A stretch of DNA of 64,000 nucleotides from assembly GCF_900103585.1 (NCBI RefSeq), contig NZ_FNHV01000001.1, positions 513,326-577,325 on the forward strand, given 5' to 3'. Positions within the stretch are counted from its first letter, which is position 1. Each line of letters opens with the position of its first letter. The position numbers and the translations under genes were made by a program. The notes below the pieces were generated by a model. That model was not told the DNA's origin. It was given only the letters and a program-made list of their open reading frames with translations, and did no database searches. Below are positions 29,168 to 38,151 of the stretch, in pieces. Origin of the DNA: Streptomyces sp. cf386 (GTDB lineage: Bacteria; Actinomycetota; Actinomycetes; Streptomycetales; Streptomycetaceae).

Positions 29168-29572
29168 TCAAGCGGTCTCTTTCAGCTGCGGGGAGGAGTC
29201 CTCCACCCGCAACACATAGGCCGCAGCGACGGCGTAGGAAGCCTCGACGACAAGAACGGCGATCAGCACCGCATGGGGCCACCCATCCGCCACGATGCTG
29301 ACCACGCGCCCCACAGCCAGGCCGCTCATGAAGGTGAACAGCGTGATGAGCGAAGTCCTGGTGTAACGCGGATTGGAGGCTCCCAGGCAGAACAAGATCG
29401 CCACGGCTACGAACAGTGACCCGGAACCGCTCCTGAAAATGTTCGCCTCCGATGGCGACTGGATGTCGACCCCGTAGACGTCGAGCAAGAGGTGGGGAGC
29501 CAAGAGATAGATCAACCCGATCACGGCGATCCCGAGGCCCGCGGAACCAAGAACAATCTTCTTCAGACTCAT
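29168..29572 (-). CDS. DUF4345-type small membrane protein
   Basis: Protein of 134 residues with four hydrophobic helices: VLGSAGLGIAVIGLIYLL, SLFVAVAILFCLGAS, TSLITLFTFMSGLAVGRVVS and AVLIAVLVVEASYAVAAAYV. The arrangement and the SPSEANIFRSGSG loop match the DUF4345 family of inner-membrane proteins, whose role is unknown. It follows an alpha/beta-hydrolase fragment on the same strand and has no other partner. Confidence 0.75.
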   Translation of the reverse strand: MSLKKIVLGSAGLGIAVIGLIYLLAPHLLLDVYGVDIQSPSEANIFRSGSGSLFVAVAILFCLGASNPRYTRTSLITLFTFMSGLAVGRVVSIVADGWPHAVLIAVLVVEASYAVAAAYVLRVEDSSPQLKETA

Positions 29573-29599
29573 CTTTCTTGATACCTCCGGTGTGGGAGC

Positions 29600-29872
29600 T
29601 CATCGAAGAAGCTCCAGAACATGTGGCACGAACTGCTCGTGGTGCTGGAAGACGCCGCCATGGCCGGCATCGGGGTAGATCCGAAGTGAGGCGTTGGGCA
29701 GGCGATGCGCGAGGTCGGACGGTGCTCGTGTTGGAAGCCTGCGGTCGTCCTCGCCGGACGCGACCAGAACGGGATGCCGGATCAAGGAGAAGTCCATCGG
29801 TGCTTGATTTCCCCAGCGAAGAGTCGCCTTGAGCTGGGCAGCGACCCTCTCGGTGAGGTGCCGGACACAGCC
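29600..29872 (-). pseudogene. Alpha/beta hydrolase 3' fragment
   Basis: Reads RHLTERVAAQLKATLRWGNQ, then APMDFSLIRHPVLVASGEDD, RLPNASLRIYPDAGHGGVFQ and ends HVLELLR-stop. These correspond to the last ~90 residues of the hydrolase family, including the acid Asp and the catalytic His. The part with the nucleophile is absent. It is most like the copies at 23110 and 45622. The 29873-30064 stretch upstream shows no continuation. Confidence 0.85.
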
Positions 29873-30064
29873 TCGAGGTTCGGACCCCGGCGGGCGGGGC
29901 GCGGCCCTCCGGCAGGGAGCCGGCGGCCGGGGCTGCCGTTGGGGCGCGCCCGGCCGCCGCAGGGACCCTGGTGGGCCACCGAGGATGGCACCGGCCCAGG
30001 CTGTCGCGGCGCCTACGGGCGCCCAGTGGGGCGCTGCGGTCGGTCGTGGGCGCGGCCGGGGCGA

Positions 30065-30895
30065 TCAGAGGGCTTCGCTGACCCGGCCGATGTACTCACC
30101 CAGCTGGTACTCGACGTCGAGGCCCTTTTCGGCAACCAGTGCGCCGAGTCCGACCGCACGCGCGGCGAATCCCTGCTGCGTCAGGGTGCCCGCGAACTCG
30201 CCGAAGGCGGCGACCAGGTGGGCGTCGGGCGGCAGTGTCGCCCGGTTGACCTGGGACTTCGCGGTCGCCAGCGCATGCCGGTCGAAGGAGGCGAGGCGGG
30301 CGACGGTCGCGTCGACGAAGGCGTCGAGTTCCGCGTCGGGCAGGGTCCGGGTGACCCAGCCCCAGCGTTCGGCCAGGTCGGCGTCATAGTCGACGCTGGT
30401 CAGGATGGCCTCCAGGGCGCGGTCGCGGCCGATGGAGCGCGGGAGCCGCTCGGCGCCGCCTCCGCCCGGGACGAGGCCGAGGCCGACCTCGGGCTGGCCG
30501 AAGAACGCCTTCTCGCGGCTGGCGTAGCGCAGGTCGCAGGCGAGGGCCAGCTCGTTGCCGGCGCCGCGGGTACGGCCCCGGATGGCCGCGATGCTGACGA
30601 ACGGAGCCTTGCTCAGCCGCAGGACCATGTCGGTCCACAGCGGGTTGTCGTCCTCGTGCTCGGGCACGGGAAGGTCGGCGGCCGCGGCGGCGTCGAAGTG
30701 GTTGATGAAGAAGTCGGGAAGTTCGCTGGCGAAGACGACGACCTGGATGTCCGGGTCGTTCTCCAGCTCCGAGACGATCTTGTGCAGCGTCACGATCGAC
30801 TCGGGAACCACCAGGTTCACGGGAGGATTCGAGAACGTGATCCTCGCGGTCCGCGGGGTCGTCCGCTCCAGGCGGATCGTGCTGGGCTGGCTCAT
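30065..30895 (-). CDS. Enoyl-CoA hydratase/isomerase family protein
   Basis: Crotonase-fold protein of 276 residues. Oxyanion-hole segments IAAIRGRTRGAGNELALACD and FFGQPEVGLGLVPGGGGAER are intact, including both glutamates used by hydratases (E in GNELAL and in QPEVGLG). Members hydrate, isomerise or cleave acyl-CoA intermediates; here no acyl-CoA ligase or dehydrogenase is adjacent. The C-terminal YQLGEYIGRVSEAL is unusual for classical hydratases and closer to a group found with SDR and TetR genes. A perfect TTACGATCGTAA lies 215 bases upstream of the start. Confidence 0.88.
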   Translation of the reverse strand: MSQPSTIRLERTTPRTARITFSNPPVNLVVPESIVTLHKIVSELENDPDIQVVVFASELPDFFINHFDAAAAADLPVPEHEDDNPLWTDMVLRLSKAPFVSIAAIRGRTRGAGNELALACDLRYASREKAFFGQPEVGLGLVPGGGGAERLPRSIGRDRALEAILTSVDYDADLAERWGWVTRTLPDAELDAFVDATVARLASFDRHALATAKSQVNRATLPPDAHLVAAFGEFAGTLTQQGFAARAVGLGALVAEKGLDVEYQLGEYIGRVSEAL

Positions 30896-31284
30896 GGCGT
30901 GGTTTCCATTTCATAGGGGCTTGGGCTTGCATGACCGTGATCGCGTCCGGCGACCACGGAGCCGTTGCGCCTGGCGGGGTGGGGGTGTCGCCGACTTGTC
31001 CGTCGGAGCGGCGTCGGCTGGGCCGGCCCCGCCTGCACCTGTGCGGCATGGTGTGGGCTCTGTTCGTTCGAGCTGATGGCGAGCCATCGCTCGTTTCCCA
31101 CCATTCACCTTACGATCGTAATACAATAGGTCGGAAACCGCTCATCAGGCAAGACCCGACACACGGGGCGAGCCACCGGCCAGCCGTTTTCGCATGGATG
31201 GCCGACCGGCGAACCGCAGCCGTCGAGACCGTCCGGCGGCGCACGAGAGTGGGAAAGGTCAGGCGGGCGGAAGAGATCCTCGCT
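30896..31284. promoter_or_regulatory. Upstream region of enoyl-CoA hydratase with perfect palindrome
   Basis: No gene recognised. At 31110-31121 it holds TTACGATCGTAA, a perfect 12-bp palindrome in an AT-rich island (followed by TACAATAGG). The distance of about 215 bases to the hydratase start is longer than for the other sites, so the transcription start may lie far upstream, or the site may have served a lost gene to the right. Confidence 0.6.
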
Positions 31285-31405
31285 TTTGAGCGAGGCCGCC
31301 GCCGAGGTCTTTGCGGATGGAGGGGAGGGTGGGGGTGACGATCAGGTTGTCGAGCGCGGTGATGACTCCGGCCATGCTGGTGATGACCGCGGCCCCGACG
31401 GCACC
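31285..31405 (-). pseudogene. MFS drug-transporter N-terminal scrap
   Basis: About 35 codons reading VITSMAGVITALDNLIVTPT then LPSIRKDLGGGL, the first transmembrane helix and motif D1 of DHA2-type MFS exporters. It runs out of frame on both sides. Confidence 0.7.
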
Positions 31406-31493
31406 TGCCCCCGAACCGGTTGCTTGTGATGCTGTGGCAGGACGTTCCCTTGGCAGACGTGCCTGGCGGTTGGCCGGCGAGGGCGGGCCCTCC

Positions 31494-32192
31494 TCAGGGG
31501 AGCTGCGGGTAGAGCGCCGAGACGCCCCCGGACAGTGCTGCCTGTGCCTGGCGGGCCGCATTGTCGGCGAGGATCTCGTAGGCGCCGGCGGCGATGCCGT
31601 CCACGGCGATGCGCGCGATGTCGGCCGGGTCGGACTTGGCCGCGTCGACGGTTCGGACCATGTCGGTGTCCATGTAGCCGACGTGCAGACCGGCCACGCG
31701 GATGCCCTGGTCGGCCAGTTGCACGCGCAGGGTGTTGGTAAGTGACCACTCCGCGGATTTGGCGGCGCAGTAGGCGCCGAACTCCGGGAAGCTGACCCAG
31801 GACAGGCCGGACAGGACGTTCAGCATGGCCCCGCCACCGTTGGCCGCGATCTGGGGTGCGAAGGCGCGGGCCACCGTCAGGGTGCCGAGGTAGTGGGTGT
31901 TCATCTCCAGGCGGATGTCGTCCAGGTCGGCGGTGAGCAAGTCGGCGCCGGTGGAAGATCCCGCGTTGTTGACCAGGATGGTCACATCGCCGGTGGCCGC
32001 GGCGGCGGCCGCGACGGAGGCGGGATCGGTGATGTCGAGCGCGATCGGCTTGGCGCCGGGCAGGTCGACCTGGTCGGGGTTGCGGGCGCCGGCGTAGACG
32101 GTGGCGCCGCGGCTGAGTAGTTCGGCGGCGAGGGCCCGGCCGAAGCCCCGGTTCGCTCCGGTGACAAGGGCGGTGCTGGCGGAGAGGTCCAT
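31494..32192 (-). CDS. Short-chain dehydrogenase/reductase
   Basis: Protein of 232 residues. Glycine loop TGANRGFGRALA, NNAG motif NNAGSSTGAD, and catalytic YCAAK with upstream Ser in NVLSGLSWVS are all present, so it should be an active NAD(P)-dependent carbonyl/alcohol oxidoreductase. The start is the ATG at 32192; a longer open frame through the operator is not used. TTACGATCGTAA lies 77-88 bases upstream, and GAATT precedes it. Substrate not determinable. Confidence 0.92.
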   Translation of the reverse strand: MDLSASTALVTGANRGFGRALAAELLSRGATVYAGARNPDQVDLPGAKPIALDITDPASVAAAAAATGDVTILVNNAGSSTGADLLTADLDDIRLEMNTHYLGTLTVARAFAPQIAANGGGAMLNVLSGLSWVSFPEFGAYCAAKSAEWSLTNTLRVQLADQGIRVAGLHVGYMDTDMVRTVDAAKSDPADIARIAVDGIAAGAYEILADNAARQAQAALSGGVSALYPQLP

Positions 32193-32268
32193 GAAGGTTC
32201 CCGGTGAAGTGGAGAGGAGATGACCAGAGCGCTGATGGCGTGACCCGACGTGGCCCAGGTTCATTGAA

Positions 32269-32280
32269 TTACGATCGTAA
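32269..32280. promoter_or_regulatory. Perfect TTACGATCGTAA palindrome before SDR
   Basis: Identical to the site at 31110 and to the core of the others. Preceded by TTGAA, as is the site before the TetR copy 1. Confidence 0.8.
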
Positions 32281-32325
32281 GAGTAAGCAGGCTGAGTCAG
32301 TGATCGCAAGCGATCCGCCTGATGA

Positions 32326-32846
<521 letters not shown>

Positions 32847-32949
32847 TCCGCGCCGGGACCCAAGCCGCCCTTCCTGACGGACACCGCCGGGACCCTCACC
32901 CCGAGGGCACCGACAACCGGCTCGCGACGGACAACGGACAACGTAAAAC

Positions 32950-33615
32950 CCTGTCGACAATGACGGCTCGTACGCTGCATCACGACCTTGGCCCCGCCGC
33001 CCGCCGCACCGATCGCCTCCGCCACGGCTTCCGCCACGTCGTCGTCGATGAGGCACGCCGGATCCTCACTCCATACTGCGACCCGGAAATCAGCGAGTCC
33101 GGTCGCGCGCGGAGGCGCGAGTGTGTAGGTGAAGCCGACGTCGTGGTCCGCCGGCCCGACCACCGCCTGCAGGATCGGGACGAGGTCACGTGGGTCGCGG
33201 ACCTGTGCGCCGCCGCAGGCCATGTCCGCCTCTGTCCCCTCTGTCCCCCGTCCCGGCCCCGGGCCGTAGGGAATATGTCCGATGAGGGGGATCGATCGCC
33301 TTGTCGACTCGTGCCCGTACAGGCCGGTGAAGTGGGACGACCGCCTCCGGCGGACCCGCCCGACGTACGGGCCCTGTCCCACGGGTGTGATGAGGGGCCG
33401 AACACGGGGTTGTCGGCCTGGACGTCCTGGTTGCCCGCCGGCATGTTGCTCCTGCCCATGATGACGGCGCCCGCCGAACGCAGCCCTCTGACCGCCTCGG
33501 CGTCCTGGTCGGGTATGTAGTTCTTCAGATCCGTACGGCCGCAGACGGTGCGCATTCCTGCCGTCTCGAAGCTGTCCTTGACCGTGCTGGGGACACCGTG
33601 CAGGGCATCCACAAC
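32950..33615 (-). pseudogene. Amidase-signature remnant, paralogue of 36626-38095
   Basis: From 33612 the minus strand reads ALHGVPSTVKDSFETAGMRT, VCGRTDLKNYIPDQDAEAVR, NMPAGNQDVQADNPVFGPSS and ARTSGGSAGGG, then shifts frame and continues as FTGLYGHESTRRSIPLIGHI, GGAQVRDPRDLVPILQAVVG and FTYTLAPPRATGLADFRVAV. Nearly every block has its match in the intact amidase 3 kb away. The segment with the nucleophilic serine (SEIGGSTR) is deleted, and the N- and C-terminal parts are lost. It has the opposite orientation to the intact copy. Confidence 0.88.
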
Positions 33616-34283
33616 GCATCAGCGCTGTTGGACGTCGGACACCAAAACTCGGGGCAGTGAGGGCATTGAACGGACGCATCTCCAGGCACGCCTGACCGGC
33701 GATTCCCGTCGCACGCCGCGCCAACTCTTTGCGCCAGCAGGCGAGCAGCCTTCGCACGGGCCCCAGAAGGGACAGTTCGGTCGAGCCCGTAGGGCGAAGG
33801 GTTCCCCCGCGCACCGAGACATTGCCGGCGCCGGTCGCCGTGGCGTGAGCCGCCCCCACTCGTGTGGCAAGGGCGCTCAGGGGCGCAGCCTGGGAGGCCC
33901 GTTGGCACGCAGTGACATGTCGCACACATCTCACAGGCTGTTGACAGGCCATCACAGAGTCCGTGATTCTCCTGATCACAACACGGCGCATCACGACAAC
34001 AGCGGCTTGCAGCTACCTGCACGCTTCCGCGAGGTCCGGCTGGAACCTCACGGTCCGTGCCCAGCTCGTCGTCCGCGTTGATCCGCCAAGCCCCCGACGC
34101 AGCACCCTGTGCATCGAGTGGCAGCAGATGCGAACAGCCCCATGTGCTGTGTGCCGTGCTCCCCTGGGCGCCACACCCGTTGGCCCTTGCCCACCATCGC
34201 CATCCCGTGACCGGCCGGACCCGCCTGCCGGCATCGGACGCTGCGCGCTGCGCCGTCACCCACCCTCAATGCCCGGAGGTTCC
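33616..34283. other. Gene-free stretch
   Basis: No recognisable domain on either strand. The long open frames here give low-complexity Arg/Ser/Pro text without family resemblance. The right end includes the promoter and ribosome-binding site of the DUF485 gene. Confidence 0.5.
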
Positions 34284-34667
34284 GTGCACTCGTTTTTCTC
34301 CCCGAACCCCCCTGGCCCCCCGTCGGCCCCGCTCCCGTCGCACCATGACGGACCGTCACACCACTTGGACAGACTCCGCGAGACCGCGCATCGCCTGCAG
34401 CGCGACTTCCTTGTCGTCAACGGGATCCCCTTCGCCGTCGGCATCACACTGTCCTGCTTCACGGACGTCCCCGCGGTGCAGGTGTACGGCAAGCTCACCC
34501 TGGGCCTGATGTGGGGCGTTCTGCAATGCGCCCTGTTCATCGCCACTGCCTGGTTGTACGAGATACGAAGCGCCCGGTCGACCGATCCCCTCGAACAGGC
34601 TCCGACCTCCGACGCACCGCCCACCAACGTATCCGATGCCGCCTCCGCCAACGGTTCCCGGTGGTGA
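34284..34667 (+). CDS. DUF485 membrane protein, transporter partner
   Basis: Protein of 127 residues. The GTG at 34284 is chosen for the GGAGG five bases before it; an ATG five codons upstream would place that GGAGG inside the gene. Two hydrophobic helices (IPFAVGITLSCFTD and LTLGLMWGVLQCALFIATAW) with the LRETAHRLQRDF lead form the DUF485 family, whose genes nearly always precede acetate/solute:sodium symporters such as ActP. Here the symporter start overlaps or follows within a few bases. Likely a small accessory subunit; its function is not established. Confidence 0.8.
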   Translation: MHSFFSPNPPGPPSAPLPSHHDGPSHHLDRLRETAHRLQRDFLVVNGIPFAVGITLSCFTDVPAVQVYGKLTLGLMWGVLQCALFIATAWLYEIRSARSTDPLEQAPTSDAPPTNVSDAASANGSRW

Positions 34668-34671
34668 CGCG

Positions 34672-36291
34672 GTGACTCTGGACATCCTGAGCTCGGGCGT
34701 ACTCGACCCCATCGGTTCGGACGCGAGACGCCCCGTGATCATGGCCTTCCTCATCTTCATCGGAGGGTCCCTGTTGTGGCTCTTCACTCTCGCCACGGCG
34801 GAGGAGGAGAATCCGGAGAGGCTTTATGTCGCCAACCGGTCGCTCTCCCCGGTCATCAACGGATTCGCCCCGGCCGGTGAGCAGATCTCGGTCGTCACTC
34901 TGCTGACGGTCTCCGCCGGTGTCGCGCTGTTCGGTTACGACGGGTTCACGTACGCCCTCGACGGCCTGATCATGCTCGGCGTACTGCTGCTTCTCGCCCA
35001 GAAGATACGTACCAGCGGTCGCTACACCCTCGGTGACCTCTACGCATTGCGGGCGTCAGGACCGGGCCCCCGCCTCGCCGCGGCGGCGGTGACGCTGGCC
35101 ATCACGATCCCCCTCATCGTGATCCAACTGCGCGTCGCCGGAACCAGTACGGCCCTCCTGGTCGGTATGCCGACCGACGGGGGGCAGCTCGTGTGCACGA
35201 TCCTGATGGGCTGCCTCGTCGCCTGCTTCGCCGCGGTAGCGGGCCTTCGCGGCAACAGTTTCATGCACGTCGCCAAGGTCCCGCTGACCCTGACGGCACT
35301 CGCGGTACTCACACTGCTGGCCCTCCGGAAGTTCGACTGGGCCCCTGGGTCTCTGTTCTCGGCCGCGGTGGACAACAGCACGGCGCCGGACGAATATCTG
35401 GAGCCGGGGTTCTGGCCGTACACGGCGAGTTTCGGCTCACTCAACACATTCGGCAATCACATGGTCTTCATCCTCGGCACGGCCGTGATGCCTCACCAGA
35501 TCCTGCGGGTCAGCGCATCCCGAACCGGCCGCACGGCACGGCGGTCCACGAGCATCGCCACAGGACTGGTCGGCGCGTTCATTCTCCTGCTGATCACCAC
35601 CGGCTTCGCAGCAGCGGCCGTGGTGGGCGCCTCCGGTCTCGGCGCGGTCGATGCCACAGGGCAGTCGTCCCCGATCCAGTTGGCCTCCGAGGTGCTCCAA
35701 GACGGTTCGACGGGACGCATCGCGCTCATCACCGTCTTGGCATGTGTCGTGTTCCTCACGGTGATCACGGCCATGACCAGCGTGACCTTCGCTGCCGCCG
35801 TCTCTCTCACCCACGATGTGTTCGCGCGTGGCAAGCGCCTGCGCACCGAGACCCAAGAGCTACGGGCGCTGCGCATGGCCGCCGTCAGCGTGTGCGCGGT
35901 GGGCCTTTCGCTGGCCGCGGCCATCCACCGGTACCCGACTGAATTCCTGGTCGCCTTCTCGATCAGCGTTGCGGCCACGTGCGTCTTCCCGGCGTTGATC
36001 TACTCCTTCTTCTGGAGTCGCTTCAACCGTAGAGGCCTACTGTGGTCCGTCTACGGGGGACTACTGCTCTGCACCGTCCTCACGGCCTTCTCCCCCATCG
36101 TCTCGGGCACCGCGTTCGCGCTATGGCCGCAAGCCAGTTTTGACTGGTACCCGTTCCAGACCCCAGGCCTGATTTCCGTTCCCGCGGCGTTCGCCCTGGG
36201 CTGGCTGGGGAGCATCACCTCATCCCGAGAACCCCAAGTCGATTTCCGGCACGTGCAACACGAAATCCTGACCGGACAGAGAGCCAGATGA
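34672..36291 (+). CDS. Solute:sodium symporter (SSS family, ActP-like)
   Basis: Protein of 539 residues with about 13 hydrophobic segments. It keeps SSS features: NRSLSPVINGFAPAGEQIS at the start of the core, FLIFIGGSLLWLFTLA as the first helix, GRYTLGDLYALRASGP, and MPHQILRVSASRTGRTARRS in the middle. The usual transported substrates of this branch are acetate, propionate or other monocarboxylates, but amides and urea are also carried by SSS members. Start could be the GTG at 34672 or a GTG/ATG slightly upstream that overlaps DUF485. The amidase gene lies 335 bases downstream on the same strand, which suggests a substrate-uptake plus hydrolysis unit. Confidence 0.88.
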   Translation: MTLDILSSGVLDPIGSDARRPVIMAFLIFIGGSLLWLFTLATAEEENPERLYVANRSLSPVINGFAPAGEQISVVTLLTVSAGVALFGYDGFTYALDGLIMLGVLLLLAQKIRTSGRYTLGDLYALRASGPGPRLAAAAVTLAITIPLIVIQLRVAGTSTALLVGMPTDGGQLVCTILMGCLVACFAAVAGLRGNSFMHVAKVPLTLTALAVLTLLALRKFDWAPGSLFSAAVDNSTAPDEYLEPGFWPYTASFGSLNTFGNHMVFILGTAVMPHQILRVSASRTGRTARRSTSIATGLVGAFILLLITTGFAAAAVVGASGLGAVDATGQSSPIQLASEVLQDGSTGRIALITVLACVVFLTVITAMTSVTFAAAVSLTHDVFARGKRLRTETQELRALRMAAVSVCAVGLSLAAAIHRYPTEFLVAFSISVAATCVFPALIYSFFWSRFNRRGLLWSVYGGLLLCTVLTAFSPIVSGTAFALWPQASFDWYPFQTPGLISVPAAFALGWLGSITSSREPQVDFRHVQHEILTGQRAR

Positions 36292-36625
36292 CCGGCGGGA
36301 CAGTGGACTCACCGCCGCCGTCCTGCACTGGACCATCTGAAGGGACCCCGCAGCGACGCACTCAACCATCTAGGTTTACTTACTTATACTCAGATGGTAA
36401 CGTCCCGATCAACCGTCCGCAGGGTCGCCACAAGTCGCGGACCCGCACCAAGTTGCCGCACCCATCTGGCAACTGCGCCCACCGCTGTCCGATCCGGAAC
36501 TCTCCAGGCGCACGTGTCAGCGCCTCACGGCGACAACGCCAAGGCCCTCCCGCTGCGACGACCGACCAGCCACGGTCGCTCAACTGCGGGTTCGCCGATC
36601 AGGGCACACAGAAACGAGGCTCTCC
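36292..36625. other. Intergenic region before amidase
   Basis: No gene seen. It contains the AT-rich 24-bp element at 36370-36393 (separate entry) and, between it and the amidase, GC-rich sequence without motifs. The amidase transcript therefore probably starts near 36400 and has a ~200-base leader. Confidence 0.5.
36370..36393. promoter_or_regulatory. 24-bp element shared with the HxlR/reductase promoter
   Basis: On the minus strand it reads CTGAGTAT, eight variable bases of which the last two are A, then GTAAAC and AG at the end; 18 of 24 positions equal those of the element at 39282-39305. Arms CTGAGTAT and GTTTAC-type form an imperfect palindrome. Suggests control of the amidase by the nearby HxlR regulator. 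Confidence 0.65.
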
Positions 36626-38095
36626 GTGCGCGACCTCCCCTTCCAACCGGCCACGGACCAACTGGATGCGCTGGCGTCAGGGCAGGTTTCGAGTGAGGAA
36701 CTGCTCGAAACCTACTTGCGACGCATTGGCGTGCACAACGAAACGCTGAACGCAGTCGTCACGCTGGACGTCGAGCGGGCGCAGTCCGATGCCAGGGCAG
36801 CCGACGCGAAACGGGCGGCCGGGGCGGAACTCGGCGCGCTCCACGGTCTCCCGATCACGCTGAAGGACAGCTACGAGACCGCCGGCCTGCGGACGGTCTG
36901 CGGTCGCACCCACCTCAAGGACTACGTACCCGAGCAGGACGCAGAGGCGGTACAACGCTTGCGGGCCGCAGGTGCAGTGATCATCGGCAAGACCAATCTG
37001 CCCGCCGGAAACCAGGACGTCCAAGCGGACAACCCCGTGTTCGGGCCGACGCTGAATCCCTGGAACACCGCCCGCACGTCCGGAGGTTCCGCGGGCGGTG
37101 GAGCAGTGGCAACAGCCGCCGGACTCACGGCTTTCGACTTCGGCTCGGAAATCGGCGGATCCACCCGGATTCCGGCACACTTCAACGGTCTGTACGGACA
37201 CAAGGCGACCTGGCGGTCCATCCCCCTCATCGGACACGTCCCGGGCGGACCAGGTGTCGGACGGTGGGCGGAGATCGACCTCGCTTGTGCCGGCGCCCAA
37301 GTGCGCGACGCACGCGACCTGGTCCCCATCCTCCACGCGACGGTAGGACCGCCGGAGCGTGACGGTGGCTTCAGCTACACCCTCGCACCACCACGAGCGA
37401 ACGAACTCGGCGCCTTCCGTGTGGCGGTGTGGACCGAGGACGCGTCATGCCCGATAGACCACGATGTCGTTGCCGCAGTGGACGACGCCTTGAGCGCCCT
37501 GAAAGCGGCGGGCACGAAGGTCGAAGTACGGCCCACCAGCCTGCCCGTCGACATGACGACCAGTCATGCCCTGTTTCAGCGCCTGCTCTTCGGCGCCTTC
37601 ACCTACGACCGGTCCGGACTGACAGCGGCCTCCAACGCCGCGACCCTCGCGCGTCTTGTCCAACACCCTCGTGGAGAGGTGCTGGACGCGGTGAGAGGAA
37701 CCTTCCAGTCCCACTACAGCTGGCTGCAAGCGGACGTCGCACGCCATGAACTCCGGCACCGGTGGGCCGAGTTCTTCCGTAAGTTCGACGTCCTGCTCAT
37801 GCCAGTGACTCCGACCACGGCGCCGCCTCATCACACCAAGCCGATCGACAGGTTCGGCCGCCGGATCCAGGTGGACGGGCATTCCCGTTCCTATTGGGAT
37901 CAGGTCAAGTGGAGCGCCATCGCCAATGTGGCAGGCTCTCCGGCGACGACCATCCCCGTCCGAACGGGCCGTGACGGTCTGCCCGTCGGGCTGCAGGCGA
38001 TGGGGCCGAGCGGCGGCGACCTCACCACCATCAAGTTCGCCGAGCTCCTGGGGCGGGAAGTCGAGGGCTACCAGCCCCCTCCGGCCTTCGCGTGA
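36626..38095 (+). CDS. Amidase-signature hydrolase
   Basis: Protein of 489 residues, start at a GTG. It has the Ser-cisSer-Lys triad of the amidase-signature family: K80 in PITLKDSYE, S155 in TSGGSAGGG, and nucleophile S179 in SEIGGSTRIPA. The fold is complete, with the C-terminal AGSPATTIPVRTGRDGLPVG block. These enzymes cleave carboxamides (aryl, aliphatic or cyclic amides) to acid and ammonia. Lying downstream of a DUF485/SSS transporter it may act on an imported amide; a decayed inverted copy lies at 32950-33615. Confidence 0.92.
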   Translation: MRDLPFQPATDQLDALASGQVSSEELLETYLRRIGVHNETLNAVVTLDVERAQSDARAADAKRAAGAELGALHGLPITLKDSYETAGLRTVCGRTHLKDYVPEQDAEAVQRLRAAGAVIIGKTNLPAGNQDVQADNPVFGPTLNPWNTARTSGGSAGGGAVATAAGLTAFDFGSEIGGSTRIPAHFNGLYGHKATWRSIPLIGHVPGGPGVGRWAEIDLACAGAQVRDARDLVPILHATVGPPERDGGFSYTLAPPRANELGAFRVAVWTEDASCPIDHDVVAAVDDALSALKAAGTKVEVRPTSLPVDMTTSHALFQRLLFGAFTYDRSGLTAASNAATLARLVQHPRGEVLDAVRGTFQSHYSWLQADVARHELRHRWAEFFRKFDVLLMPVTPTTAPPHHTKPIDRFGRRIQVDGHSRSYWDQVKWSAIANVAGSPATTIPVRTGRDGLPVGLQAMGPSGGDLTTIKFAELLGREVEGYQPPPAFA

Positions 38096-38151
38096 CGATC
38101 AGCCGCCCGTCCCCGCATGGGTGAACGGCCACCGGATCGGCCCGCACGGTT

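Noticed and set aside
33963..34283. N-terminal extension of the DUF485 protein
   Set aside because: Contains no family sequence and lacks a ribosome-binding site; GTG at 34284 has GGAGG.
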